A DNA stretch of 18,738 nt from Acidilobaceae archaeon UBA162. Lineage in GTDB: Archaea > Thermoproteota > Thermoprotei_A > Sulfolobales > Acidilobaceae. The notes beneath the pieces were generated by a model. That model saw nothing but the letters and a program-made list of their open reading frames with translations, was not told the DNA's origin and ran no database searches. Both the position numbers and the translations under genes were made by a program. Location: positions 43,094 through 61,831 of the forward strand of contig DAJS01000023.1 of assembly GCA_002496425.1 (NCBI GenBank). The letters run 5' to 3'. Numbering within the stretch: the first letter of the stretch is position 1; the number at the start of each line of letters is the position of its first letter. Shown here piece after piece: positions 7,972 to 15,486 of the stretch.

Positions 7972-8670
7972 ATGAAGATAAGGGCTGTAGCCACCGATGT
8001 GGATGGCACGCTCACAGTCAGGAGGGGCAACATAAGGATCAGTATCAACGCGGTCAGGGGTGTGAGGCTGCTGGAGTCAAGAGGGGTCAAGGTGCTGCTG
8101 GTCTCGGGCAACAGCCTCCCAGTCACTGCGGGGCTGAGGGTGTACCTTGGCGCAAGCGGGCCCGTGATAGCTGAGAACGGCTGTATCATATTCTACCACG
8201 GCTCTACTATACACGTGTGCGAGGGCAGGCCGCCAGAAGGGCTGATAAAAGAGGTCAGGAGGCTCGGCTTCGCTGACAGCTGGCAGAACCAGTTCAGGTT
8301 CCATGACATGGGCTTCCACCCTCCCAGGGCCCCGCGCGAGCGGCTTGAGACCCTGGTGGCCAAGGCCATGGAATTGGCTAAAGAGTACAACTCGACGGCC
8401 CTCTGGAGCGGCTACGCGCTCCACCTCGGGCCAGCTGGAGAGTCTAAGTCGAGGGGGCTTGAGGAGGCGCTGAGGATGATAGGCGTGAGTAAGGAGGAGC
8501 TGGCAGCCATAGGTGACGGTGAGAACGATCTCGACATGCTGGCCTTCGCTGGCTACTCCGGCTGCCCCAGCGACGCAGCAGAGACCGTTAAGAGGGCTGT
8601 GAAGCACGTGGCCTCAAGACCTGGCGGCGCGGGCTTCCTGGAGTTCGCCAGGCACGTCCTAGGCCTCTAG
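7972..8670 (+). CDS. Phosphoglycolate phosphatase, archaeal HAD type
   Basis: This 232-residue HAD phosphatase resembles the archaeal phosphoglycolate/sucrose-phosphatase-like subfamily. Motif I is DVDGT with nucleophile D9 and acid/base D11; motif II is LVSGNS; the motif III lysine lies in GESKSRGLEEAL; motif IV is GDGENDLDML with metal ligands D182 and D186. The cap domain (about 85-150) contains FRFHDMGFHPP. The expected reaction is 2-phosphoglycolate to glycolate plus phosphate, removing an inhibitor formed by DNA repair and side reactions; other small phosphate esters are possible. The ATG at 7972 fits a near-leaderless message from the TATA-like box at 7937-7944. It faces the beta-CASP RNase gene tail to tail, with a C/D RNA candidate between. 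Confidence 0.9.
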   Translation: MKIRAVATDVDGTLTVRRGNIRISINAVRGVRLLESRGVKVLLVSGNSLPVTAGLRVYLGASGPVIAENGCIIFYHGSTIHVCEGRPPEGLIKEVRRLGFADSWQNQFRFHDMGFHPPRAPRERLETLVAKAMELAKEYNSTALWSGYALHLGPAGESKSRGLEEALRMIGVSKEELAAIGDGENDLDMLAFAGYSGCPSDAAETVKRAVKHVASRPGGAGFLEFARHVLGL

Positions 8671-8671
8671 A

Positions 8672-8736
8672 GCCTCAGGCAAGGTCCCTTACCTCATCGC
8701 CTCTCGGCTCGGCACTCGGCAAAGTCATCATAGGCC
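8672..8736 (-). ncRNA. Candidate C/D-box guide sRNA, 3' of the beta-CASP gene
   Basis: On the minus strand, starting one base after the beta-CASP stop codon, the boxes appear in order: terminal-stem strand GGCC (8736-8733); perfect box C ATGATGA (8731-8725); guide CTTTGCCGAGTG followed by a degenerate D' CCGA (8712-8709, or 8707-8704 with a 3-nt spacer); box C' GCGATGA (8700-8694, one mismatch); a 15-nt guide; box D CTGA (8678-8675); and closing strand GGC(T). The size and order match archaeal fibrillarin guide RNAs. The first guide's complement CACTCGGCAAAG resembles the conserved 23S segment ACUCGGCAAA (E. coli ACUAGGCAAA), as I recall it. The second guide's target was not recognised. No separate promoter is obvious, so it may be cut from the beta-CASP read-through transcript. 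Confidence 0.62.
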
Positions 8737-10023
8737 TTAGTCAAGCACTATCTCATCACCGTTGTTGGGGACCAGCACCTCTAAGTTAGGCAGCTCCCTC
8801 CTTATCCTCTCTGCCAGTAGGGCCTGGCCATCCGGCTCCCCATGGACCAGCACAACCCTCTGGACTCCGCTGAGCCCCCTTATGGTCTCTATCACGCCCT
8901 TCCAGTCGGCGTGGCTTGAGAAGTCAAAGAGCTGGAGCCTGGCCCTCACAGGCACCTTCCTTGTCTCATTTACAAATATGCCCTCCTCAAGTGCCTGGCG
9001 GCCGGGCGTGTTAGGGGCCTGGTAGCTCACCAGGAACACTCCAGCCCTCTCGTTAGAGGCAAGCTTGCCGTAGTAGTAGAGGCTAGGCCCTCCCTTCAGC
9101 ATGCCCGCACTAGCTATTATCACTCCGGGCTCCTTGAGTGCCCTGCGCCTGTCGCCCCAGCCCTTGACCACGTTCTGCTCGTTGTAGGCCTTGGCCAGCA
9201 GCCTCGAATCCCTGAGGAAAGAGCCATGGGCCAGGTAGACCTCAGTAATTGACCTTATCATCCCGTCTATCCAGGTAGGGTAGCCGAAACCCTTCTCCTC
9301 AAGCAGGCACATGATCTCCTGGCCCCTGGCCACGCTGAACGCGGGCACCAGGACTGTGCCACCCTTACTGACTACGTCCATAACTGACTCATAGAACTCC
9401 TTCTCCATGCGCTCGCGCGGCGGGTGGATCATATTTGAGTAGGTCGACTCTATTACCACTGTGTCAACCTTTGTTCCTGCTAGCTTATGGCCACTCGTAA
9501 GCTTAACGTCTATCGTGTTCATATCGCTCGTGTAGAGGATCCTGTGTCCGCCCACGTCAACTAGAGCTGAGGCTGAGCCAGGTATGTGGCCGCTGTGCAT
9601 CAGGGTCACCTCGAAGTCCCCGGCCTCTATTGACTGCTCGTAGCCTAGGGCCTCGGCAGAGGAAAGCATGTCATTAACGCTCTTCTCATCGAATATTAGG
9701 TTAGGGCCGTTCAGCTTTATCATATCGTAGAGCAGGTATCTGCTGACGTCAAGGGTCAGGGGCGTGCCCACGAGCCTTGGTCTTGTGGAGAGGAAGAGGG
9801 CTGGGGCAGCCCCTATGTGGTCGAGGTGGCTGTGGGTGAGAACCACGAGCTCTAAATCCTTGGGCCTCACGTGAAGAGGGTATAGTGGCATCTCATTCTC
9901 ATCAAAGTTAACGCCATAGTCCATAAGCACTATCCTGCCCTTGTGCTCCACAGCTATGGCTGCCCTTCCGACCTCCCTGCCGCTTCCAAGTATCCTTAAC
10001 TTTACGTTGCCGCTTTCGCTCAA
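8737..10023 (-). CDS. Metallo-beta-lactamase/beta-CASP ribonuclease (aCPSF2-like)
   Basis: This 428-residue protein carries the full MBL plus beta-CASP set: zinc motif THSHLDH (H64, H66, D68, H69), LMHSGHIPGSAS, YTSDMN, the beta-CASP segment ESTYSNMIHPPRERMEKEF with VLVPAFSVARGQE, then FSSHADWKG and the final LVHGEP. It has no N-terminal KH domains, so it fits the shorter archaeal aCPSF2/RNase J-like group rather than aCPSF1. The family processes or degrades RNA endo- or exonucleolytically in the cytoplasm. The start is TTG at 10023, with a GGTG SD (complement of 10034-10037). It is divergent from NAC, sharing a short intergenic region with one central TATA-like element. Confidence 0.92.
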   Translation of the reverse strand: MSESGNVKLRILGSGREVGRAAIAVEHKGRIVLMDYGVNFDENEMPLYPLHVRPKDLELVVLTHSHLDHIGAAPALFLSTRPRLVGTPLTLDVSRYLLYDMIKLNGPNLIFDEKSVNDMLSSAEALGYEQSIEAGDFEVTLMHSGHIPGSASALVDVGGHRILYTSDMNTIDVKLTSGHKLAGTKVDTVVIESTYSNMIHPPRERMEKEFYESVMDVVSKGGTVLVPAFSVARGQEIMCLLEEKGFGYPTWIDGMIRSITEVYLAHGSFLRDSRLLAKAYNEQNVVKGWGDRRRALKEPGVIIASAGMLKGGPSLYYYGKLASNERAGVFLVSYQAPNTPGRQALEEGIFVNETRKVPVRARLQLFDFSSHADWKGVIETIRGLSGVQRVVLVHGEPDGQALLAERIRRELPNLEVLVPNNGDEIVLD

Positions 10024-10070
10024 CTCTAGGTTACACCTGTCCTTGGTCCTGGGCTCTGCTGGCGCAACAG

Positions 10071-10080
10071 GCTATATTAG
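10071..10080. promoter_or_regulatory. Central TATA-like element between beta-CASP RNase and NAC
   Basis: GCTATATTAG (CTAATATAGC on the other strand) is the only TATA-like element in the 92-bp divergent gap. At 26 nt spacing it predicts starts near 10102 for NAC (GTG at 10116) and near 10050 for the RNase (TTG at 10023). It could serve both directions, or only one. Confidence 0.45.
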
Positions 10081-10115
10081 TTGTTCTAGGTGTCGGGCGA
10101 CACGAGTGGGACTCG

Positions 10116-10475
10116 GTGGCCTTCAGCCCTAGGGAGCTCAGGAGAACCCTAAAGAGGATGGGCATAGAGGCCCAGGACCTTGATGCCTCAAGGGTTACAA
10201 TAGAGCTGGGGGACGGAAGGAGGCTTATCATTGAGAGTCCACAGGTGGTCGTGGTCAGGGCCAGAGGACAGCCAACAATGCTCTACGTGGTTGGGGAACC
10301 AAAGGAGGCCCCAGGCCCACAGGCCCAGCAGGCCCAGACGTCAAGCGTAAGTGACGAAGACGCGAGGCTTGTTGCCGAGCAGACAGGTGTCGACATAGAG
10401 ACCGCTAGAAGGGCCCTAATTGAGGCCAAGGGGGACATAGCCGAGGCCATACTGAGGCTTAAGGGGTCACCTTGA
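10116..10475 (+). CDS. nac: Archaeal nascent polypeptide-associated complex protein (NAC alpha-like)
   Basis: This 119-residue homologue of eukaryotic NAC alpha forms a homodimer on ribosomes and contacts emerging chains (family knowledge). The N-terminal SPRELRRTLKRMGI matches the usual NPRxLxxMMKQMGI opening. The NAC barrel spans about 19-62 (RVTIELGDGRRLIIESPQVVVV ... MLYVVGE). A Gln/Pro/Ala-rich linker (about 62-77) leads to a UBA domain at about 79-117 (SDEDARLVAEQTGVDIETARRALIEAKGDI). GTG at 10116 is chosen because it restores the full family N terminus. It has no clear SD and a predicted short leader. Its 3' end overlaps the convergent HTH gene by 9 bp. Confidence 0.92.
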   Translation: MAFSPRELRRTLKRMGIEAQDLDASRVTIELGDGRRLIIESPQVVVVRARGQPTMLYVVGEPKEAPGPQAQQAQTSSVSDEDARLVAEQTGVDIETARRALIEAKGDIAEAILRLKGSP

Positions 10476-11195
10476 GGACATTATGGCCTTTGCCCTCAGC
10501 CTACCCATAAGCTCCTCGACGCTGCCCACCGTGCTTATGATCAGCGGCACCCTGTCCACTACAGCGAGCTGTAGTGAGAGATAGTCTATGCTCCTTCTGG
10601 GTCCATGAATCACCACTACGCTAGGCTTGACTAGCGAGACCCTCACGGCCACCATAGGGCTCCTGCCTGCGGTAACCCTTGTGAACACTATAGCCCTCTC
10701 GGGCACGGAGCCGAGCAGAGAGTAGAACTGCATGCTGGACAGCTCGATTATAGCCCTTATGCTGTCAACCATGGTGTAGCCGTATATCAGGACTCTGGTG
10801 GGGTACTCAGGGTAGAGCAGGATCCCGTCAACAGCCTCTACCAGCTCCGCCATGGTAAGGGGCCTTGAGAACTCCTGCATGTCAATGACGCCGCTGATCG
10901 GTATTCCAAGGGCCTTGATGAGGTTCTCGATCCTCTTTGAGCCCCTCTGCTCATCTATAGCTAGCAGGGCCCTGACAAACCTCTTCACGAACCCGGTTCC
11001 AGGGCTCCTGCGGCCCTTCTCGTAGTCACTCAGAACGCTGGGCGAGATGTCCATGGTCTTGGCCACCTCCTGTTGGCTCAACCCGAAGTACTCTCTCCAC
11101 TTCCTCAGCGAAGCGCCAGGGCTGTCACTGAGGACTATGTCACCTGCTATCCTCATGGCCACTATCTTTGTGGTGAAGCTCTCCAGGCTCTCCAA
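10467..11195 (-). CDS. Archaeal Cro/C1-type HTH transcriptional regulator with C-terminal sensor-like domain
   Basis: In this 242-residue protein residues about 29-80 form a Cro/C1 (XRE) helix-turn-helix: LRKWREYFGLSQQEVAKTM, DISPSVLSDYEKGRRSPG. The C-terminal part (about 115-240), with PEYPTRVLIYGYTMVDSIRAI and VVVIHGPRRSIDYLSLQLA, looks like an alpha/beta ligand-binding or dimerisation domain. This layout is common in archaeal MBF1-like regulator families; no effector is known to me. The start is TTG at 11195; the frame is open upstream to a stop at 11286-11288 but offers no ATG, GTG or TTG. A CATATAAG box (complement of 11285-11292) gives a leader of about 65 nt, while a nearer TGTTATTTTC-like run gives a shorter one. 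Its last 9 bp overlap NAC. Confidence 0.82.
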   Translation of the reverse strand: MESLESFTTKIVAMRIAGDIVLSDSPGASLRKWREYFGLSQQEVAKTMDISPSVLSDYEKGRRSPGTGFVKRFVRALLAIDEQRGSKRIENLIKALGIPISGVIDMQEFSRPLTMAELVEAVDGILLYPEYPTRVLIYGYTMVDSIRAIIELSSMQFYSLLGSVPERAIVFTRVTAGRSPMVAVRVSLVKPSVVVIHGPRRSIDYLSLQLAVVDRVPLIISTVGSVEELMGRLRAKAIMSSR

Positions 11196-11284
11196 GGGAT
11201 TCCCAATTGACCTGCAAGCAGCTAAGCAGCTGAAAATAACACTTAGCCCCAGGCCAAGGCCTCCCTTACGTTGCTCATTAATGC

Positions 11285-11292
11285 CTTATATG
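11285..11292 (-). promoter_or_regulatory. TATA-like box for the HTH regulator gene
   Basis: CATATAAG on the minus strand would start transcription near 11262, about 65 nt before the TTG at 11195. That is long for this window, where most leaders seem to be 0-30 nt. The weaker AT run at about 11232-11241 is an alternative. Confidence 0.4.
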
Positions 11293-11332
11293 TAAATAAT
11301 TAACCGTTTCTGACACTTTTCTATAAGACTCT

Positions 11333-11344
11333 TGTATTTTTTAA
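11333..11344 (+). promoter_or_regulatory. TATA-like box for the TSUP-DUF1634 operon
   Basis: TGTATTTTTTAA on the plus strand predicts a start near 11365, about 15 nt before the TTG of the permease gene, leaving room for the GGGAGGGG SD at 11371-11379. A second candidate, CTATAAG at 11321-11327, lies upstream. Confidence 0.45.
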
Positions 11345-11348
11345 CCTG

Positions 11349-11366
11349 AGACCCTATAGCTGGTCT
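11349..11366 (+). promoter_or_regulatory. Inverted repeat at the TSUP operon promoter (possible operator)
   Basis: AGACC (11349-11353) and GGTCT (11362-11366) are perfect inverted arms around an 8-nt centre, CTATAGCT. The element lies between the TATA-like box and the predicted start, where an archaeal repressor would block polymerase. It could instead be a chance hairpin in DNA. Confidence 0.3.
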
Positions 11367-11380
11367 TACAGGGAGGGGGA

Positions 11381-12247
11381 TTGCTGCACTTACCACTTGA
11401 CATCTTCATAGGCCTGGTGCTCATAGCCAGCATAATATCAGGGTTCCTGGGATCACTAGTGGGGCTGGGCGGCGGCACCTTCCTCGTACCCATATACACG
11501 CTGTTCCTAGGGATCCCCATAGCCTACGCTACTGGCGCCAGCCTGATATCCACCATAGCCACCTCCAGTGGCGCAGCTAGCGCCTACGTCAGAGACAGGA
11601 TAACTAACGTGAAGATAGGCATGGGGCTTGAGATAGCCACCACCACGGGCTCAATATTGGGGTCCCTCACGGCAGCCTACATTTATGCCCACCATCTCGC
11701 GTACATAGTTTACATAATCTTCGGCCTCGTGCTCCTGAGCCAGATATACGTTCAGCTGAAGAAGTCCAGCCTTGAACTGCCCCGGCCTATGAAGCCAGAC
11801 TGGACTACAAGGATCTTCAAGCTCTATGGCGAGTACTATGATGAAGCCCTGAACCAGACCGTGAAGTACCATGGCGTCAGGTGGTGGCTCGGCGAGATAA
11901 TAATGTTATTCGCCGGCTACGTGTCCGGCTTGCTTGGCATAGGCAGCGGGGCCCTCAAGGTATTAGGCATGGATTGGGCCATGAATCTGCCCATGAAGGT
12001 CAGCACGACTACTAGCAACTTCATGATAGGTGTCACGGCCGCCAGTGGAAGCGCCATATACTGGTTCTCAGGCCTCATACAGCCGATACTGGCCGGCTTC
12101 ACAGCCCTAGGCGTCCTGCTAGGCGCCATGATGGGCTCCAGGGTACTGCCAAAGATTACCAACAGGCTAATAAGGTACATATTCACGGCAATTCTAGCCT
12201 TCCTTGGCATTGAGATGGTGTTAAGAGGCTTTGGGGTGATCCACTGA
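11381..12247 (+). CDS. TSUP (TauE/SafE) family membrane permease
   Basis: This 288-residue polytopic protein has the two-fold family repeat. Each half carries a glycine-rich motif: GFLGSLVGLGGGTFLVP (about 21-37) and GYVSGLLGIGSGALKV (about 185-200). A hydrophilic loop (about 125-170, with RPMKPDWTTRIFKLYGEYYDEAL) separates the halves. The family moves sulfite, sulfoacetate, taurine-derived or other small organic anions; the substrate here is unknown. TTG at 11381 is the first possible start after the in-frame stop at 11357-11359 and follows a purine-rich SD. The DUF1634 gene begins 14 bp after the stop, a pairing often seen with TSUP permeases. Confidence 0.88.
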   Translation: MLHLPLDIFIGLVLIASIISGFLGSLVGLGGGTFLVPIYTLFLGIPIAYATGASLISTIATSSGAASAYVRDRITNVKIGMGLEIATTTGSILGSLTAAYIYAHHLAYIVYIIFGLVLLSQIYVQLKKSSLELPRPMKPDWTTRIFKLYGEYYDEALNQTVKYHGVRWWLGEIIMLFAGYVSGLLGIGSGALKVLGMDWAMNLPMKVSTTTSNFMIGVTAASGSAIYWFSGLIQPILAGFTALGVLLGAMMGSRVLPKITNRLIRYIFTAILAFLGIEMVLRGFGVIH

Positions 12248-12261
12248 GGGGGTGACAGGCT

Positions 12262-12663
12262 GTGCCCAGGCAGATAGCCTTCGAGGACCTGATCGGATGG
12301 GCGCTTAGGGTTGGCGTCCTGATCTCGGCTACTCTCATAATATTTGGTATCATACTCATCGTTGTCCACCACGGCGCCGGCTACTACCAGCTGTCCCAGC
12401 TCTTCTCCATCCACTCGATTGTCAACACCTCAAGCCTACCGGTGAGCTACATAAACGCCTCAAGCCTCTCGCACCTCAACGGCCTGGCCTACGTACTCCT
12501 GGGCCTCATAGTGCTCATGGCTACACCAATTATGCGCGTTGCTATAGGTATAGCTCAGTTCAGCCATGAAAGGGACTGGCTCTACACATTAATAACTGCC
12601 ATAGTCTTTATGAACCTCATGCTGGCGATATTTGTCATACCGGCGCTTGTGTTGCACCACTGA
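12262..12663 (+). CDS. DUF1634 family membrane protein, partner of the TSUP permease
   Basis: This 133-residue protein has three predicted membrane helices: about 12-35 (ALRVGVLISATLIIFGIILIVV), 70-95 (LNGLAYVLLGLIVLMATPIMRVAIGI) and 105-131. A polar loop (about 38-68) follows helix 1, and IMRVAIGIAQFSHERDWLY is typical of DUF1634. The family is usually encoded beside TSUP permeases, so it is probably an auxiliary subunit; its biochemical role is unknown. The GTG at 12262 is preceded by a GGTGA SD at 12251-12255. The TGA (12661-12663) lies 3 bp from the stop of the convergent acyl-CoA synthetase gene. Confidence 0.82.
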   Translation: MPRQIAFEDLIGWALRVGVLISATLIIFGIILIVVHHGAGYYQLSQLFSIHSIVNTSSLPVSYINASSLSHLNGLAYVLLGLIVLMATPIMRVAIGIAQFSHERDWLYTLITAIVFMNLMLAIFVIPALVLHH

Positions 12664-12666
12664 GGC

Positions 12667-14574
12667 CTAGCCCATCATCTTCTTGAACTCTTCCTTGACC
12701 TGCTCCAGCAGCCTCCTCGTCTCCTCGAAGGCTGCAGGGTCGTCTAGCGTCGATATGTCCCCAAGCGGCTCGTCCCTCAGCGTGGCCCTGAGGAGCCTCC
12801 TCATTATCTTGCCGCTCTTGGTCTTGGGCAGTTTCCTAACGAACACCACCCTGTCAACTATGAACCCGGCATTCCTGGCGTAGGCCTTTATGTCCTCTGC
12901 TAGTACGTCGGAGGGCTGGATCCCTGTCTTGGGGACAACCAGCGCCAGCAGCGCCTCGCCCTTGCCTCCAGGCAGCGGTATCCCCACTGCCGCCACCTCT
13001 GCTACCGACTGGTGGGTCCCTATGACGCTCTCCAACTCCATGGTACCCACCCTCTGGCCCCCGGCCGTGAGCACGTCATCAGCCCTGCCGAGCACGTAGA
13101 GGTAGCCATCCTCGTCCATATAGCCGTAGTCGCCGGTGTAGAAGTAACCTGGGAACCTGGACCAGTAGGTCTTTATGTAGCGCTCGTAGCCTGGGTCGTT
13201 CCACATCTTGCCCAGGGCAGGGCTGTAGGGCCTGAGCACTATGTAGCCCTTCCTGCCGGGCGGCAGTGGATTACCGTCATCATCAACAATGACGTACCTG
13301 GTGGGTGAGAACGATATGCCGGCTGAGCCAGGCCTAAACGGTACCTCGCCGAGGCCCAGCGGTGTCCCGGCCACGGGACTCAGGTGTTCGGTCATCCAGT
13401 AGGCGTCTGCTATGTAAGTGTAAGGCAGCATCTCCCTGAACCACTGCCAGGCGCCCACGTTAAGGGGTTCACCGGTGTTGAGGATCACCCTGAGTGTTGA
13501 GGTGTCGGCGCCCTTCACCGACTCCTCGCCTAAGCTCTTGAGTGTGTATAGCGTTGTCGTTGATGTCCAGACGTAGGTAACCCCGAACCTCTCAACCACC
13601 TTGGCAAAGAGGTCGGGCCTGTAGCCCACGTAGCCCTCAAAGAGCACTGACGTTATGCCCCTTATGGGGGCGGCGTAGAGGTTAGCCATGGGCCACACGG
13701 GCCAGCCGAGCTCCGAGATGGTCCACCAGACGTCACCATCCCTTATGCCGAGAGCCGTGGACCACCAGGCCTGAGCTAGAGGGTAGCCAAGGGCGCTCTG
13801 GGTTATCCCCTTGGGCTTCCCTGTGGTGCCGCTCGTGTAGTATATAGTGCCGACCTCCGATGCCCCCACAGGCTCGGGCGGCACATAGACCCTCCCTCTG
13901 GGGGCAACATCATCATAGGCCATGTCCCTGCCGCCCTTCAGGTTGAAGTCTGAGAAGCCTCTCGAGACCACCAATACTTTCTCCACGGGCGTCTGATAGC
14001 GCTCGAGAACCCTGTCAACTATATCCTTGATCCTTATCTCCTGGCCGGCCCTGAAACCCTTGGAGGCCACGACTAGGACCTTGGATCCCGAGTCCTGGAA
14101 TCTATATGCGAGAATGTCATCGCTGAGGCCCAGGTAGTGGTAGGCTACTACAGCCCCAAGCCTATGGGCTGCAAGGCCGAAGTAAACGGCCTCGGGTATG
14201 CTAGGGAACAAGAGGCCAACCACGTCGCCATGCTTCACACCTAGCTCCCTGAGCGCGTAGGCCGCCCTATTGACCTCATAGTAGAGCTCCCTGTAGCTTA
14301 TGGTTCTGGTTTCGAGCCTCTCATTAGTCCAGTAGTAGGCTACCTTGTCCGGCTCCGTCTCGAAGTGCCTGTCTACCGCATTATACGCCAGGTTGGAGAT
14401 GCCGTCAGGGAACCAGACCTCCTTAGGCGGCTCTCCCTCAAGGGCCTTAGTGGGCCTCCTGAACCAGCTTAGCAGGTCCACGTGTCTCATCCAGAACGCG
14501 TTGGGGTCCTTTGAGGCCTCCTGGGACAACAAGGAGATCATCTTGAGCGAGTAGGACTCCCCCTGAGAGGGCAT
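12667..14574 (-). CDS. acs: Acetyl-CoA synthetase-like AMP-forming acyl-CoA ligase
   Basis: This 635-residue ANL-superfamily enzyme converts a short-chain acid, ATP and CoA to acyl-CoA, AMP and PPi. Numbered from ATG 14574, the P-loop TSGTTGKPKG is 247-256, the A5 region is ADAYWMTEHLSP with W393, then YFYTGDYGYMDEDGYLYVLGRADDVL, and the catalytic lysine K589 lies in KTKSGKIMRR. Classical Acs has TWWQTETG at A5; here the first Trp is Tyr and ETG is EHL, but the second Trp, which limits acyl size, remains, so acetate or propionate is likely. A longer form from GTG 14595 is possible, but the TATAAATA box at 14609-14616 predicts a transcript starting after that GTG. It is convergent with DUF1634. 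Confidence 0.88.
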   Translation of the reverse strand: MPSQGESYSLKMISLLSQEASKDPNAFWMRHVDLLSWFRRPTKALEGEPPKEVWFPDGISNLAYNAVDRHFETEPDKVAYYWTNERLETRTISYRELYYEVNRAAYALRELGVKHGDVVGLLFPSIPEAVYFGLAAHRLGAVVAYHYLGLSDDILAYRFQDSGSKVLVVASKGFRAGQEIRIKDIVDRVLERYQTPVEKVLVVSRGFSDFNLKGGRDMAYDDVAPRGRVYVPPEPVGASEVGTIYYTSGTTGKPKGITQSALGYPLAQAWWSTALGIRDGDVWWTISELGWPVWPMANLYAAPIRGITSVLFEGYVGYRPDLFAKVVERFGVTYVWTSTTTLYTLKSLGEESVKGADTSTLRVILNTGEPLNVGAWQWFREMLPYTYIADAYWMTEHLSPVAGTPLGLGEVPFRPGSAGISFSPTRYVIVDDDGNPLPPGRKGYIVLRPYSPALGKMWNDPGYERYIKTYWSRFPGYFYTGDYGYMDEDGYLYVLGRADDVLTAGGQRVGTMELESVIGTHQSVAEVAAVGIPLPGGKGEALLALVVPKTGIQPSDVLAEDIKAYARNAGFIVDRVVFVRKLPKTKSGKIMRRLLRATLRDEPLGDISTLDDPAAFEETRRLLEQVKEEFKKMMG

Positions 14575-14606
14575 TCTCCTACCCGAGGGTAGCACACTCC
14601 AATGCC

Positions 14607-14617
14607 TCTATTTATAC
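14607..14617 (-). promoter_or_regulatory. Strong TATA box for the acyl-CoA synthetase gene
   Basis: TGTATAAATAG on the minus strand contains the archaeal consensus TATAAATA. At 26 nt spacing the transcript starts near 14586, favouring ATG 14574, which has a GTAGGAGA stretch just before it. A second box, GGATATAAC (complement of 14621-14629), would start near 14599 and would allow the GTG at 14595. Confidence 0.6.
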
Positions 14618-14660
14618 ATTGTTATATCCCACACATGTTACACAAAGCCGCATAGTGTGC

Positions 14661-15458
14661 CTAGAGGCCCTTCCTAATTGCCTCATAGTCATCATCGCTC
14701 AGCTCAAGCCTGAGGGCCCCAGCTATCTCATCTATGTGCTCCCTCCTCGAGGCCTTCGGTATTGGTATTGAGCTCCTCTTAAGATAGCTTAGCGCCACCT
14801 GGACTGGCGTGGCCCCGTACCTCCCTGCTATCTCCACCAGCCTCCTGTCTCTGGCCACGGAGCCCTTGCCCAGGGGCGAGTAAGCTATAATAGTCACGTT
14901 GTTGCGCCTGGCGAAGGGTATCAGGTCCCTCTCGGGCTCCCTGTGGTAGATGCTGTACTCAACCTCATCTGCTACCACCTCATACTTCCTGGCAGCCGCC
15001 ATGGCCTCCTCGAGCAGCCTCACGTCAAAGTTACTGACGCCCATGCACCTTATGACTCCCCTCTCTATGAGCTCCTCCATGGCCCTTATGGACTCTATTA
15101 TGGGCACCTCAGTGCTAGGCCAGTGGATAAGGTAGAGGTCTATAGCCTTGATGCCAAGCCTTGCCCTGCTGTTGATAGCAGACCTTATTAGATCGTCATG
15201 GCGTAGGTGGTTAGGCCAGACCTTGGAGATTATTAGCACCTCGTCCTGTACGCCTCTGAGGGCCCTGCCCACGAGCTCCTCTGTGTGGCCCCCTCCATAC
15301 ATCTCAGCTGTGTCGAAGAGCCTTAGGCCCCTCTCGTAGGCATACCTTATGGCCTCAACGTAAGCTTCATCGTTGCTGTAGTCAGGGGTCCAGAAGCCTC
15401 CTCCCATGCCCCAAGTGCCAAGACCTATGGGCGTTACCTCCTTGTCGCACAGCCTCAA
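14661..15458 (-). CDS. Aldo/keto reductase
   Basis: This 265-residue NAD(P)H-dependent oxidoreductase has a TIM-barrel fold. The catalytic tetrad is complete: D49 and Y54 in FDTAEMYGGG, K79 in ISKVWP, and H112 in YLIHWP. RCMGVSNFD (about 136-144) and IPIPKASRREHI (NADPH-phosphate binding region, near 230) are typical. It is somewhat shorter than the usual 280-330 residues, lacking long C-terminal substrate loops. The substrate is unknown; small aldehydes or sugars are typical. The start is TTG at 15458, with a TATA-like box inside the inverted repeat at 15487-15498 and a predicted leader of about 8 nt. It is divergent from the C/D RNA candidate and SRPBCC gene. Confidence 0.92.
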   Translation of the reverse strand: MRLCDKEVTPIGLGTWGMGGGFWTPDYSNDEAYVEAIRYAYERGLRLFDTAEMYGGGHTEELVGRALRGVQDEVLIISKVWPNHLRHDDLIRSAINSRARLGIKAIDLYLIHWPSTEVPIIESIRAMEELIERGVIRCMGVSNFDVRLLEEAMAAARKYEVVADEVEYSIYHREPERDLIPFARRNNVTIIAYSPLGKGSVARDRRLVEIAGRYGATPVQVALSYLKRSSIPIPKASRREHIDEIAGALRLELSDDDYEAIRKGL

Positions 15459-15486
15459 GGTTCCATCCAGGCCCAGGCTCCTGGCA

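Noticed and set aside
14680..14705. Minus-strand CTGA-GCG-ATGATGA resembling a D'-C' unit of a guide RNA
   Set aside because: It encodes the conserved LSDDDYEAI end of the aldo/keto reductase; no box C at suitable distance and no box D follow.
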